Assembly (NCBI RefSeq): GCF_018614975.1
Contig: NZ_JAGGNR010000042.1
Coordinates: 1-58,281, forward strand
Direction: 5' to 3'
From: Paenibacillus polymyxa
Lineage (GTDB): Bacteria > Bacillota > Bacilli > Paenibacillales > Paenibacillaceae
Length of the DNA: 58,281 nucleotides
This document shows positions 50,692-58,175 of the stretch, in pieces. The position numbers and the translations under genes are program-made. Below the pieces are notes generated by a model. That model was given only the letters and a program-made list of their open reading frames with translations. It was not told where the DNA came from and did no database searches. Position 1 is the stretch's first letter; every line of letters begins with the position of its first letter.

Positions 50692-51744
50692 TCAGTCCCC
50701 TCTGTTCATAAACTTCTCATATTGCTCACGAACATCAGCAACATCCTGATTAACATAACGGTTGACCATTTCCATTGATGAATGTCCGAGCAATCGTCGT
50801 AATGAAAAAGGGTCACCTGTTGCTTTTATATAACGAGTAGCAAATGTATGGCGGAATGTGTGAGGGCTTATACGAACCCCCGTAATTTTTGCCTTCTTCC
50901 CGATGTAGCTAATACATCTTGTTGCCCAATTCTTATCTAATGGCTGACCATATTCATTTAGAAATAAGTTTGGAGCTTGTCCGTTCATCTCATGCCAAGC
51001 AAGGTAAATAACCAATAGTTCTTGGGTTCTTACTCCAAAGTAAACTGTCCGTGCTTTTCTAGTTTTAGCTGATTCTGCACGTACGGAAGCAGAGCGATTC
51101 TGTAAATCAATTTCCTCTACAAATATTCTCATGCACTCCCCAATACGCACCCCAGTATCAAGCAGAAAAGACATCAATAATGCATCACGCAGTCCCAAGA
51201 AAGTAGTCAATTCACAGCAATTGAAGAGCTTTCTTTCCTGTGCCTTTGAAATCACTTGGAAATCTTCCTCAGGTACCTTCAATAACTCAACATTTTCAAA
51301 TGGAGATTCTTTTATGATTCTTTCACTTATAGCCCAATTGAACATTGCCTTAACTGTACGTAATCTAATATTTATTGTTGAAGGCTTCAACCTCTGTACC
51401 GTCAACATAGATGAAATCCATACACGGATGACATCACGGTTAGGTACAAAGTTATCAAGACCGCTGTACTCGTTGGCTAAGAAACGCCGAAACCAGTTCA
51501 TATGCTTTCTGTAGTCTTCTAAGGTGCGTTCTGCCGCCCCTGCCGCTTGTCGTGCGGCGTAGTAACGGTTAAATAGCTTGTCCAGTGTCAACGTCTCAGG
51601 GCGAGGTTTCTCGGCTTCTTGAAGCGTGGACCGGGGCGTTTCCAAGACCGAAGGAGTAAGGCGGTCTAATAACCGCTGGGGAATGTCTAAATTATTCTTC
51701 CTTTGCCCGCGCTTTTGCGGTGTTTTTCCATTACTTAAACTCAT
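50692..51744 (-). CDS. int: Tyrosine recombinase/integrase of the element
   Basis: The 350-residue enzyme has a SAM-like core-binding domain (about 50-145) and a catalytic domain with R200 (TGVRIGE), H295 and R298 (HTFRH), H321 (GHSS) and nucleophile Y330 (NRYV). The N-terminal 45 residues are basic and could bind arm sites. GGGAGG precedes the ATG. It reads away from the intact tRNA-Ser and is the recombinase expected to have produced the 66-bp att duplication. Confidence 0.93.
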   Translation of the reverse strand: MSLSNGKTPQKRGQRKNNLDIPQRLLDRLTPSVLETPRSTLQEAEKPRPETLTLDKLFNRYYAARQAAGAAERTLEDYRKHMNWFRRFLANEYSGLDNFVPNRDVIRVWISSMLTVQRLKPSTINIRLRTVKAMFNWAISERIIKESPFENVELLKVPEEDFQVISKAQERKLFNCCELTTFLGLRDALLMSFLLDTGVRIGECMRIFVEEIDLQNRSASVRAESAKTRKARTVYFGVRTQELLVIYLAWHEMNGQAPNLFLNEYGQPLDKNWATRCISYIGKKAKITGVRISPHTFRHTFATRYIKATGDPFSLRRLLGHSSMEMVNRYVNQDVADVREQYEKFMNRGD

Positions 51745-51787
51745 ATTTAATACCTCCCGTTAGAATTATCTCTAACGGTCACGAACA

Positions 51788-51830
51788 CAAAAAAACGCAC
51801 CAGACCGCTGTTCAACAGTCTAGTGCGTTT
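51788..51830 (-). terminator. Element-supplied terminator for tRNA-Ser
   Basis: Minus strand AAACGCACTAGACTGTTG and CAGCGGTCTGGTGCGTTT arms followed by seven T residues. It replaces the original tRNA terminator, now at 43317-43350. Confidence 0.8.
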
Positions 51831-51840
51831 CAATCGTAAT

Positions 51841-51860
51841 CACCGCAAAACCTTATGCGG
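51841..51860 (+). repeat. Possible integrase arm site, right copy
   Basis: CACCGCAAAACCTTATGCGG, the counterpart of 43441-43460 (17 of 20 bases). It also contains the first arm of a 7-bp hairpin, CACCGCA/TGCGGTG. Confidence 0.4.
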
Positions 51861-51876
51861 TGTGCAATTTAAAAGT

Positions 51877-51942
51877 TATGGCGGAGAGGGTGGGATTCGA
51901 ACCCACGTGGAGTTGCCCCCTAACGGTTTTCAAGACCGCCCC
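51877..51942 (-). repeat. tRNA-proximal attachment site, 66-bp repeat
   Basis: Identical to 43364-43429. It overlaps the 3' two thirds of the intact tRNA-Ser gene, so integration restores a functional tRNA. Confidence 0.93.
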
Positions 51943-51967
51943 GTTATGACCGCTTCGGTACCTCTCC
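51879..51967 (-). tRNA. tRNA-Ser, anticodon UGA
   Basis: Minus strand, 89 nt including an encoded CCA. The acceptor stem GGAGAGG pairs with CCTCTCC, the discriminator base is G, the anticodon loop is CTTGAAA with TGA, the long variable arm of class II tRNAs is present, and the T-loop is GTTCGAATC. It is the integration target of the adjacent element. Confidence 0.97.
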
Positions 51968-52082
51968 AGGAAATTAACTTTTATAAACTTGCCACGAAAA
52001 GTATCATACCACATCTCGACATTATAATGCAACCTTTTTGTATCGAAATTTATAATCCGTATCAGACAACTGCCTCAGTTAT

Positions 52083-52122
52083 ACAAAACACTCCAATCCG
52101 CCATTCAGGAATGACGGATTGA
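52083..52122 (-). terminator. Terminator after serS
   Basis: Minus strand CAATCCGTCATTC and GAATGGCGGATTG arms, followed by GAGTGTTTTG. Confidence 0.7.
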
Positions 52123-52158
52123 ATTTGTATTCCTCTTGATGAGAATAGTCACTTATTC

Positions 52159-53442
52159 TTAAGAGCGACGTGCAATCACACTTGTGCCGCCCATATAAGG
52201 ACGCAATGCTTCAGGAATGACAACCGTACCATCTTCCTGTTGATAGTTCTCCAGGATAGCGGCTACCGTCCGACCAACGGCCAATCCTGATCCGTTCAAT
52301 GTATGCACAAATTCCGGTTTGGCTTTTGGCTCTCTGCGGAAACGGATATTGGCACGGCGTGCCTGGAAGTCCTCACAGTTGGAGCAAGAAGAAATCTCAC
52401 GATAGGTATTGCTCTCAGGTAACCATACCTCAATATCATATGTTTTAGCTGAAGTGAAGCCCATATCTGCGGTACACAATGTCAGGACGCGATACGGCAA
52501 GCCCAATAATTGAAGCACACGCTCCGCATTTTGAGTCATTTGCTCCAGCTCTTCATATGAAGTCTCTGGAGTAGAGAGCTTGAGTAGCTCTACTTTGTTA
52601 AACTGATGCTGACGAATCAATCCGCGTGTATCTCGTCCGGCCGAACCGGCTTCAGAACGGAAACAAGAGCTGTATGCCACAAAATGCTTAGGCAATTGAT
52701 CTAGATTCAGAATCTCTTCGCGATGGTAGTTCGTTACCGGAACTTCAGCAGTAGGAATTAGATAATATTCGGTATCTTTCAACTTGAACAGGTCTTCTTC
52801 AAACTTAGGCAGTTGACCTGTTCCAAACAAGCTGTCCCGATTAACGATGTATGGAGGCAGAATCTCTTCATATCCATGTTGATCGCTGTGCAGATCCATC
52901 ATGAAGTTAATCAATGCACGTTCCAGACGCGCACCCAGACCTTTATAAAAGGTAAACCGGGAACCTGTTACTTTGGCAGCCGCTTCAAAATCAAGGATAT
53001 CGAGATCCTGTGCAATTTCCCAGTGTGCTTTTGGTGCAAAAGTAAATGACTTCGGTTCTTCCCAACGACGAATCTCAACATTGTCGTCTTCAGAAATTCC
53101 AATAGGTACGCTTTCGTTAGGAATGTTCGGAATCGCCATTGTGAGATCATTGATCTTCACTTCCAGTTCCCGAACTTCTTCGTCCATGGCTTTAATTCGA
53201 TCAGAGACTTCGCGCATCTCCACAATCAGATCATCAGCATTCTCACGATTTTTCTTCAGTCTAGCAACTTCCGCGGAGACCGTATTCCGACGACTCTTCA
53301 GCGTTTCACTCTCTTGAAGCAATTCCCGACGCTTGGCATCCATCTCGGTAAATCCAGCGATAAGATCCAGCGATTTGCCACGTTTAGTCAATGCTTCTTC
53401 TACACGCGCATACTCATTACGCAATATTTTCACATCAAGCAC
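52159..53442 (-). CDS. serS: Seryl-tRNA synthetase
   Basis: SerRS (427 aa) charges tRNA-Ser. The long N-terminal coiled coil (about 28-105) that recognises the variable arm is clear. The class II motifs 2 (FRSEAGSAGRDTRGL) and 3 (GSGLAVGRTVAAI) are present. The start is GTG at 53442 with AGGAGGGG upstream. It sits downstream of pdxT as in B. subtilis. It serves, among others, the tRNA-Ser(UGA) gene just downstream. Confidence 0.97.
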   Translation of the reverse strand: MLDVKILRNEYARVEEALTKRGKSLDLIAGFTEMDAKRRELLQESETLKSRRNTVSAEVARLKKNRENADDLIVEMREVSDRIKAMDEEVRELEVKINDLTMAIPNIPNESVPIGISEDDNVEIRRWEEPKSFTFAPKAHWEIAQDLDILDFEAAAKVTGSRFTFYKGLGARLERALINFMMDLHSDQHGYEEILPPYIVNRDSLFGTGQLPKFEEDLFKLKDTEYYLIPTAEVPVTNYHREEILNLDQLPKHFVAYSSCFRSEAGSAGRDTRGLIRQHQFNKVELLKLSTPETSYEELEQMTQNAERVLQLLGLPYRVLTLCTADMGFTSAKTYDIEVWLPESNTYREISSCSNCEDFQARRANIRFRREPKAKPEFVHTLNGSGLAVGRTVAAILENYQQEDGTVVIPEALRPYMGGTSVIARRS

Positions 53443-53507
53443 GATATACCCCTCCTAAATAACCTCACAACGTGAAGCCTTATGTTAAATCCATTCTCAT
53501 AACTCTA

Positions 53508-53543
53508 CTGTATATACCTTACTATATACTTATCGGAACCTGT
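53508..53543 (-). repeat. Shared upstream element, copy C (before serS)
   Basis: CTGTATATACCTTA..CTTATCGGAACCTGT resembles copies A and B inside the mobile element. It lies 65-100 nt upstream of serS, where its promoter would be if the upstream structured RNA terminates transcription. Confidence 0.35.
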
Positions 53544-53548
53544 AACCC

Positions 53549-53705
53549 AAAAAACAACCTATATCCCCGGTGTCACCCTCCGCTGCGATTCCCGCTTTGA
53601 AGCAGATACAGGCAACATCAGGCATCCGTTCAGATGCAACTGCCATCCAGCGGCCTTACAAGGCTTCTGGGGAAGTGATCCGATGACCGGGAGATCATAG
53701 GTTGT
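53549..53705 (-). ncRNA. Structured RNA candidate between pdxT and serS
   Basis: A long-range stem joins ACAACCTATGATCTCCCGG (53705-53687) and CCGGGGATATAGGTTGT (53570-53554), about 17 pairs, directly followed by six T residues. Inside are further possible helices: GCCTT/AAGGC, GGCA-GCATC/GGATGC-TGCC, CCGCTG/CAGCGG and TCACTT/GGGTGA. AGGGTGACACCGGGG resembles the T-box antiterminator sequence except at two positions, but no typical stem I or specifier loop was found. It begins 11 nt after the pdxT stop. It could be an attenuator for serS or an independent RNA. Confidence 0.45.
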
Positions 53706-53715
53706 ACATCATGCA

Positions 53716-54306
53716 TTAGTTAGCGTCTGATGAGTGTTTATAGGATCTGGCCATGTCTACAAAATAAGTATGCAGACGATAATCATCCGTCAACTCCGGA
53801 TGGTAGGAACAAGCCAGCAAATGCCCCTGACGAGCCGTAACAATCTCATCCTTGTATGTGGAGAGAACCTCAACCTGGTCTCCGACACTCTCGATCAAGG
53901 GCGCGCGTATAAACACAGCCCTTACCGTTTCCTCAATGCCTTTGACTGGCAAATCCGTCTCAAAACTTTCTCTCTGCCGTCCAAATGCATTTCGGGATAC
54001 AGTCATATCCATTAGCTCCAAATGAGCTTCTTCTTGCCCTGCAATGTGTTTAGCCATAACGATCAAGCCTGCACAGGTACCAAATACCGGTTTGCCCTCA
54101 GCAGCAAACGCGCGAATGGCATCCATAAACCCATACTTGCGCATCAGTTTACCGATCGTTGTGCTTTCCCCGCCAGGAAGGATAAGACCATCCAAGTCCT
54201 CCAATTGCTGAACCTGTTTGATTGCTATACCTTCTGCTCCAGCACGTTCAATACTTCGAATATGCTCTGTGACAGCTCCTTGAAGTGCTAAAACGCCGAT
54301 CTTCAT
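53716..54306 (-). CDS. pdxT: Pyridoxal 5'-phosphate synthase glutaminase subunit
   Basis: PdxT (196 aa) releases ammonia from glutamine for PdxS, which builds pyridoxal 5'-phosphate. The class I glutaminase motifs are intact: GGESTT (46-51), nucleophile C78 in GTCAGL, and the H-x-E pair in SYHPELTDD. AGAAGGGG precedes the ATG. Its partner gene pdxS, normally immediately upstream, is reduced here to a 25-codon remnant, so PdxT would need a PdxS encoded elsewhere. Confidence 0.95.
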   Translation of the reverse strand: MKIGVLALQGAVTEHIRSIERAGAEGIAIKQVQQLEDLDGLILPGGESTTIGKLMRKYGFMDAIRAFAAEGKPVFGTCAGLIVMAKHIAGQEEAHLELMDMTVSRNAFGRQRESFETDLPVKGIEETVRAVFIRAPLIESVGDQVEVLSTYKDEIVTARQGHLLACSYHPELTDDYRLHTYFVDMARSYKHSSDAN

Positions 54307-54324
54307 ACGCTCATTCCCCTTCTC

Positions 54325-54402
54325 TTACCAGCCACGATCTTGCATACGCTCGGAAGGTGCAAGTTTGGAAATCTCAATGCCTTTCATCGCTGCTCCAAGA
54401 TC
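54325..54402 (-). pseudogene. pdxS: pdxS remnant: last 25 codons only
   Basis: The frame D-L-G-A-A-M-K-G-I-E-I-S then K-L-A-P-S-E-R-M-Q-D-R-G-W and stop is the conserved C-terminus of PdxS, the pyridoxal phosphate synthase subunit, and ends 18 nt before pdxT as expected. Upstream of the GAT codon a TAG interrupts the frame and homology ends abruptly. About 270 codons (some 800 bp) are missing between this point and dacA. A clean deletion is the simplest explanation. Confidence 0.85.
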
Positions 54403-54546
54403 CTACGTGAATTCTAACTTGATATTTTACCGGAAAAATTGTAAATATACAATCCATCCGGTCGGAATAACTTGTGTTTTGTCAATGATATGACCTTGTA
54501 AGCATTAAAATCATGAGTATGCTTTTTTCATGAAGTTTACTAAGGA

Positions 54547-55935
54547 TTAGAACAGGTTTTTGATTCCGTCAAAGAGATCTACGAAGAAATCCTTCACGGC
54601 ACGGAAGAACAAACGGAACCATCCGCCTTTTTCAGCCTCTTCAGCAGTGATCAAGTTCACTGTTTTTTCCTGAGGCTCAATTCCATCTGCTTTATACGTG
54701 TACGTTACCGTACCAACCTTCGTACCTGCCTTGATTGGTGCTACCAGCTTGTCAGCCTCAGTTACGTTAGCTTTGAACGTCACATTAAGGTTCTGAGTAC
54801 CTTTGGGAACAACGAAACTTACCGCATTATCTGTTACAACAGGAACAGTTGTTTCTTTCCCTTTTTTCAAAGGTACCGCTTCCCAGCCCGTCACTTTGGT
54901 CTTGCCTGCGACAGCCTGTTTCACTTCAAAGTTGTTAAATCCATAGTCCAATACCTTTTTAGTTTCTCTGAAACGTGCGGATTCCGAATCTGTGCCCATA
55001 ACAACACTAATTAGACGCATACCGTTACGTTCTGCTGTACCTGTAAAGTTATTACCTGCGTTCGTGGTATGGCCTGTTTTCATTCCATCCAGACCTTCAT
55101 AAGCATAGCTTTTGAAATTGGTTATATTTTTATTCGCTTCCAACATCCAGTTGTAATTGATAATTGGAGCTTTATCATTTGGACGGAACTTATAGGATTG
55201 AATAGTTGTAAAATCTTTGTAGTCCGGGTGATCCATGATGATATATCTGCACAGAATCGCTGCATCCAGTGCGGACATCACTGTTTCCTTGTCTTCCGCC
55301 GGGCGGAAGTCGGCAGGCATATCTGCTCGATCGAGACCGGAAGAGTTGATGAAGAACGTATCCTTCATGCCCATACGCTTCGCTTCATCATTCATCATTT
55401 TCACGAAAGCTTCTTCCGAACCGGCAACATACTCAGCCAAAGCAACCGTAGCATCATTAGCAGAGCCAACAGCCATTGCAATATAGAGATCCTTAACTGT
55501 GTGCTCGTCACCTTCCGCCAGGAAGATACGTGATCCGACACTTTGTGCAGCATTCTTTTTGACAGTTACAATATCGTCCCAACCGAATTTCCCTTGTTTG
55601 ACTTGTTCAGCGACAATGTACTCTGTCATCATCTTGGTCATACTCGCAGGTGGCATCGCTTTATCCGCATCGACAGACAGGAGAATCTGCCCTGTTGAAG
55701 CCTCCATTAGCACCGCTGATCTAACCTCAAGGCCAAGTGAGTCTACCCCAGGCACCTGTACGGCTTTCTCCGTCTTCGTTGTTGTGGCCGCAGCAGTCAT
55801 AACCTGACTGGAGTTATCCGCAGCTGCCATGACAGGCATTACTGCAGACATGCAAAGCATGTTAATTAGCATTACCGAGGCTACGCTCTTTTTGAGCATT
55901 TGGCGTTTCTTTTTATTCATGTGTTTGGCTTTCAA
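54547..55935 (-). CDS. dacA: D-alanyl-D-alanine carboxypeptidase (PBP5 type)
   Basis: DacA (462 aa) trims the terminal D-alanine from peptidoglycan pentapeptides. It has a signal peptide (about 15-40, ending near VMAAA), the S11 motifs S-M-T-K, S-A-N (GSANDA) and K-T-G (GMKTGHT), a PBP5 C-terminal beta domain and a terminal amphipathic membrane-binding helix (WFRLFFRAVKDFFVDLF). The start is TTG at 55935 with GAAGGGAG at about 10 bases; a more upstream ATG lacks a site. It stands downstream of guaB, as in B. subtilis. Confidence 0.93.
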   Translation of the reverse strand: MKAKHMNKKKRQMLKKSVASVMLINMLCMSAVMPVMAAADNSSQVMTAAATTTKTEKAVQVPGVDSLGLEVRSAVLMEASTGQILLSVDADKAMPPASMTKMMTEYIVAEQVKQGKFGWDDIVTVKKNAAQSVGSRIFLAEGDEHTVKDLYIAMAVGSANDATVALAEYVAGSEEAFVKMMNDEAKRMGMKDTFFINSSGLDRADMPADFRPAEDKETVMSALDAAILCRYIIMDHPDYKDFTTIQSYKFRPNDKAPIINYNWMLEANKNITNFKSYAYEGLDGMKTGHTTNAGNNFTGTAERNGMRLISVVMGTDSESARFRETKKVLDYGFNNFEVKQAVAGKTKVTGWEAVPLKKGKETTVPVVTDNAVSFVVPKGTQNLNVTFKANVTEADKLVAPIKAGTKVGTVTYTYKADGIEPQEKTVNLITAEEAEKGGWFRLFFRAVKDFFVDLFDGIKNLF

Positions 55936-56283
55936 TTGATGAATACTCCCTTCGATCCAAAGCATTGTTAAATGCTTCGGTGCAGCTTATACTGCGATTT
56001 TCTTGTTCCCTAACCTGCGTGTTTGATGTATGAGGTGTGTGCTATGCGCTGTATCGAACGAGCAATATTATTGCTCCTAAAGTTCGTTATCGATTGTCAC
56101 TTAGTCCGCATTTTGCAAATGCTTATGTAAAAGGACGTCCGCGCTTCTGTTTAACTGGCAGCCTGTTCTGGCACTGCATTTGCTTTTCAAAACCATATTC
56201 ATAGATTCACGTCAAATAGCCGCCGCAACGCCTTAATCCAAGCTTGGATCGTCACCGCTTGTTCTATTCTATCACAGGGGTAT
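55936..56283. other. dacA-guaB spacer without a gene
   Basis: About 350 bases with no credible reading frame. Small inverted repeats exist (for example CGAGCAATA-TTATTGCTC near 56058-56076) but no T run follows. The dacA promoter should lie here; I could not identify it with confidence. Confidence 0.4.
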
Positions 56284-56328
56284 CTGCAAAAAAAGACAGA
56301 CCCGGTGAAAATCACCGAGCCTGTCCTG
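56284..56328 (-). terminator. Terminator after guaB
   Basis: GGACAGGCTCGGTGA and TCACCGGGTCTGTC arms on the minus strand, followed by seven T residues. Confidence 0.85.
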
Positions 56329-56350
56329 GAAATGATTAGCTCTCTTCAGA

Positions 56351-57808
56351 TTACAACGAGTAGTTAGGTGCTTCTTTGGTAATCTGTACATCATGGGGAT
56401 GACTTTCGCGCAGTCCCGCACCTGTAATTCGGATAAAGCCTGTATCGTTACGAAGCTGCTCCAGGTTGCTTGTACCGCAATAACCCATACCGGAACGCAG
56501 ACCACCAATCAGTTGGTGAATCGTATCAGACAATGGCCCTTTGTAAGCGACACGACCTTCGATACCTTCCGGAACCAGTTTCTTGTCATCATCTTGGAAG
56601 TAACGATCTTTACTCCCTTGTTTCATTGCAGCCATTGAACCCATACCGCGATATACTTTGTAGCTACGCCCTTGGAAGATCTCAGTTTCCCCCGGGCTTT
56701 CCGCTGTGCCGGCAAACAAACTTCCCAGCATCACCGCGTGTGCGCCTGCAGCCAGTGCCTTCGTAATTTCACCGGAATATTTGATTCCGCCGTCCGCAAT
56801 AATCGGAACTCCATATTCGCGTGCCACCGTTGCACAATCGTAGACTGCAGTTACTTGAGGTACACCAATACCAGCGATAACACGTGTTGTACAAATCGAA
56901 CCTGGACCAATACCCACTTTGACTACCGAAGCCCCTGCTTCGATCAGGTCACGAGTGGCTGCGCCAGTAGCGACGTTACCTGCAACGATGGTCAGGCTAG
57001 GGAAACGTTCACGAAGCTGACGTACAGCTTCAATGATATTAATGTGGTGTCCGTGAGCCGAGTCTACCGTAATCAAATCGACACCAGCTTGTACCAAAGC
57101 TTCTGCACGTTCAAATGTATCTTTGGAAATACCAATCGCTGCACCAACCAACAAACGCCCTTGAGCATCTTTGGCTGCATGAGGGAATTGAATGGCTTTC
57201 TCAATATCTTTAATAGTGATAAGACCTTTCAACGTGTTTGTCTCATCAACTAATGGAAGTTTCTCAATCTTATGCTTCTGAAGAATACCTTCAGCTTCTT
57301 GCAGTGTAGTGCCAACAGGAGCGGTAACCAAATTCTCACGAGTCATGACTTCGCTAATTTTGATGCCGTAATCATGAATAAAACGCAAATCACGGTTGGT
57401 CAAAATACCAACCAGCTTCTGATCTCCTTCAATAATAGGTACACCGGAGATCCGATATTTCGCCATTACTGCTTCCGCATCAGATACCAGATGATCTGCC
57501 GTCAGTGAGAACGGGTTGGTAATTACGCCACTCTCCGAGCGTTTAACACGATCTACTTCCTCTGCCTGTTGTTCAACCGACATATTTTTATGGATAATAC
57601 CGATACCGCCTTCACGTGCAATGGCAATAGCCAATGTCGCTTCAGTTACCGTATCCATACCCGCACTAATCAAAGGAATATTTAGCTTTACACTATCGCT
57701 CAAACGAATAGATACATCTACTTCTTTAGGCAGTGTCTCGGATTTCCGTGGCACTAGCAATACATCATCAAAGGTGAGGCCTTCCTTACCAAATTTATCT
57801 TCCCACAC
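56351..57808 (-). CDS. guaB: IMP dehydrogenase
   Basis: GuaB oxidises IMP to XMP, the rate-limiting step toward GTP. The 485-residue protein has the TIM barrel split by a pair of CBS domains (about 95-210). The catalytic cysteine is in GIGPGSICTTR, the mobile flap has YRGMGS, and the NAD-site aspartate is in VDSAHGH. AGGAGG lies before the ATG at 57808, and a good sigma-A promoter is present upstream. Confidence 0.97.
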   Translation of the reverse strand: MWEDKFGKEGLTFDDVLLVPRKSETLPKEVDVSIRLSDSVKLNIPLISAGMDTVTEATLAIAIAREGGIGIIHKNMSVEQQAEEVDRVKRSESGVITNPFSLTADHLVSDAEAVMAKYRISGVPIIEGDQKLVGILTNRDLRFIHDYGIKISEVMTRENLVTAPVGTTLQEAEGILQKHKIEKLPLVDETNTLKGLITIKDIEKAIQFPHAAKDAQGRLLVGAAIGISKDTFERAEALVQAGVDLITVDSAHGHHINIIEAVRQLRERFPSLTIVAGNVATGAATRDLIEAGASVVKVGIGPGSICTTRVIAGIGVPQVTAVYDCATVAREYGVPIIADGGIKYSGEITKALAAGAHAVMLGSLFAGTAESPGETEIFQGRSYKVYRGMGSMAAMKQGSKDRYFQDDDKKLVPEGIEGRVAYKGPLSDTIHQLIGGLRSGMGYCGTSNLEQLRNDTGFIRITGAGLRESHPHDVQITKEAPNYSL

Positions 57809-57913
57809 GCAAGTGTTCCTCCTTATGTTTGCTCAGCTTTACGGTCCAAAACCCGAAGATTCCAGGCTGTATTTTACGCCGAAAATACGTTTTCTGAAAA
57901 ATTTATTATTGCC

Positions 57914-57943
57914 ATCTTAGCAAAGCGATATTTAGACTGTCAA
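57914..57943 (-). promoter_or_regulatory. guaB promoter
   Basis: Minus strand TTGACA (57938-57943), 18 nt, TAAGAT (57914-57919), about 100 nt upstream of guaB. Between it and the 5S terminator (57944-58137) I see no gene. Confidence 0.65.
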
Positions 57944-58137
57944 GGAAAAGTACTTGGTTATATCAGGTGTATTGCCTGATGAACACAACTGTTTTTCCAG
58001 AGCGGACAAGTCTAGTTATTACACAAAAAAACGTCAATTCGTATCGAATAACGTTACATTTATACATACTATTGTGCTGATAAATTACCAAATTCAATCT
58101 GTATTTTAATCCCATACTGCATAATATAACTATATAA

Positions 58138-58171
58138 TAAAAACCACCACCGAATAACATCGGCAGTGGTT
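58138..58171 (-). terminator. Terminator of the right-hand rRNA operon
   Basis: Minus strand AACCACTGCCGATG and CGGTGGTGGTT arms followed by T residues, just after the 5S gene. Confidence 0.8.
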
Positions 58172-58175
58172 CTTT

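Larger units (their letters stand above)
43364..51942. mobile_element. Integrated element in tRNA-Ser(UGA), about 8.5 kb
   Basis: A perfect 66-bp direct repeat of the tRNA 3' part bounds the region, with a tyrosine integrase beside the intact tRNA. All recognised genes read on the minus strand. Modules from the tRNA outward: integrase; small genes; excisionase-like HTH; Rep-like protein; repeat-rich origin-like region; AUU-start gene and RHH protein; three-gene TIR operon. Base composition is AT-rich (20 of 60 G+C at 45421-45480), unlike the flanks. No capsid, conjugation or transposase gene is present. A phage satellite or integrative plasmid is the best description. Confidence 0.9.

Noticed and set aside
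53555..53590. Confident T-box call before serS
   Set aside because: The AGGGTG..ACC motif has a mismatch in the tRNA-binding bulge and no stem I or specifier codon was found, so it is reported only as a structured RNA candidate.
57963..58160. 65-codon frame between guaB and the 5S gene
   Set aside because: Runs through the rRNA terminator and has no ribosome-binding site.
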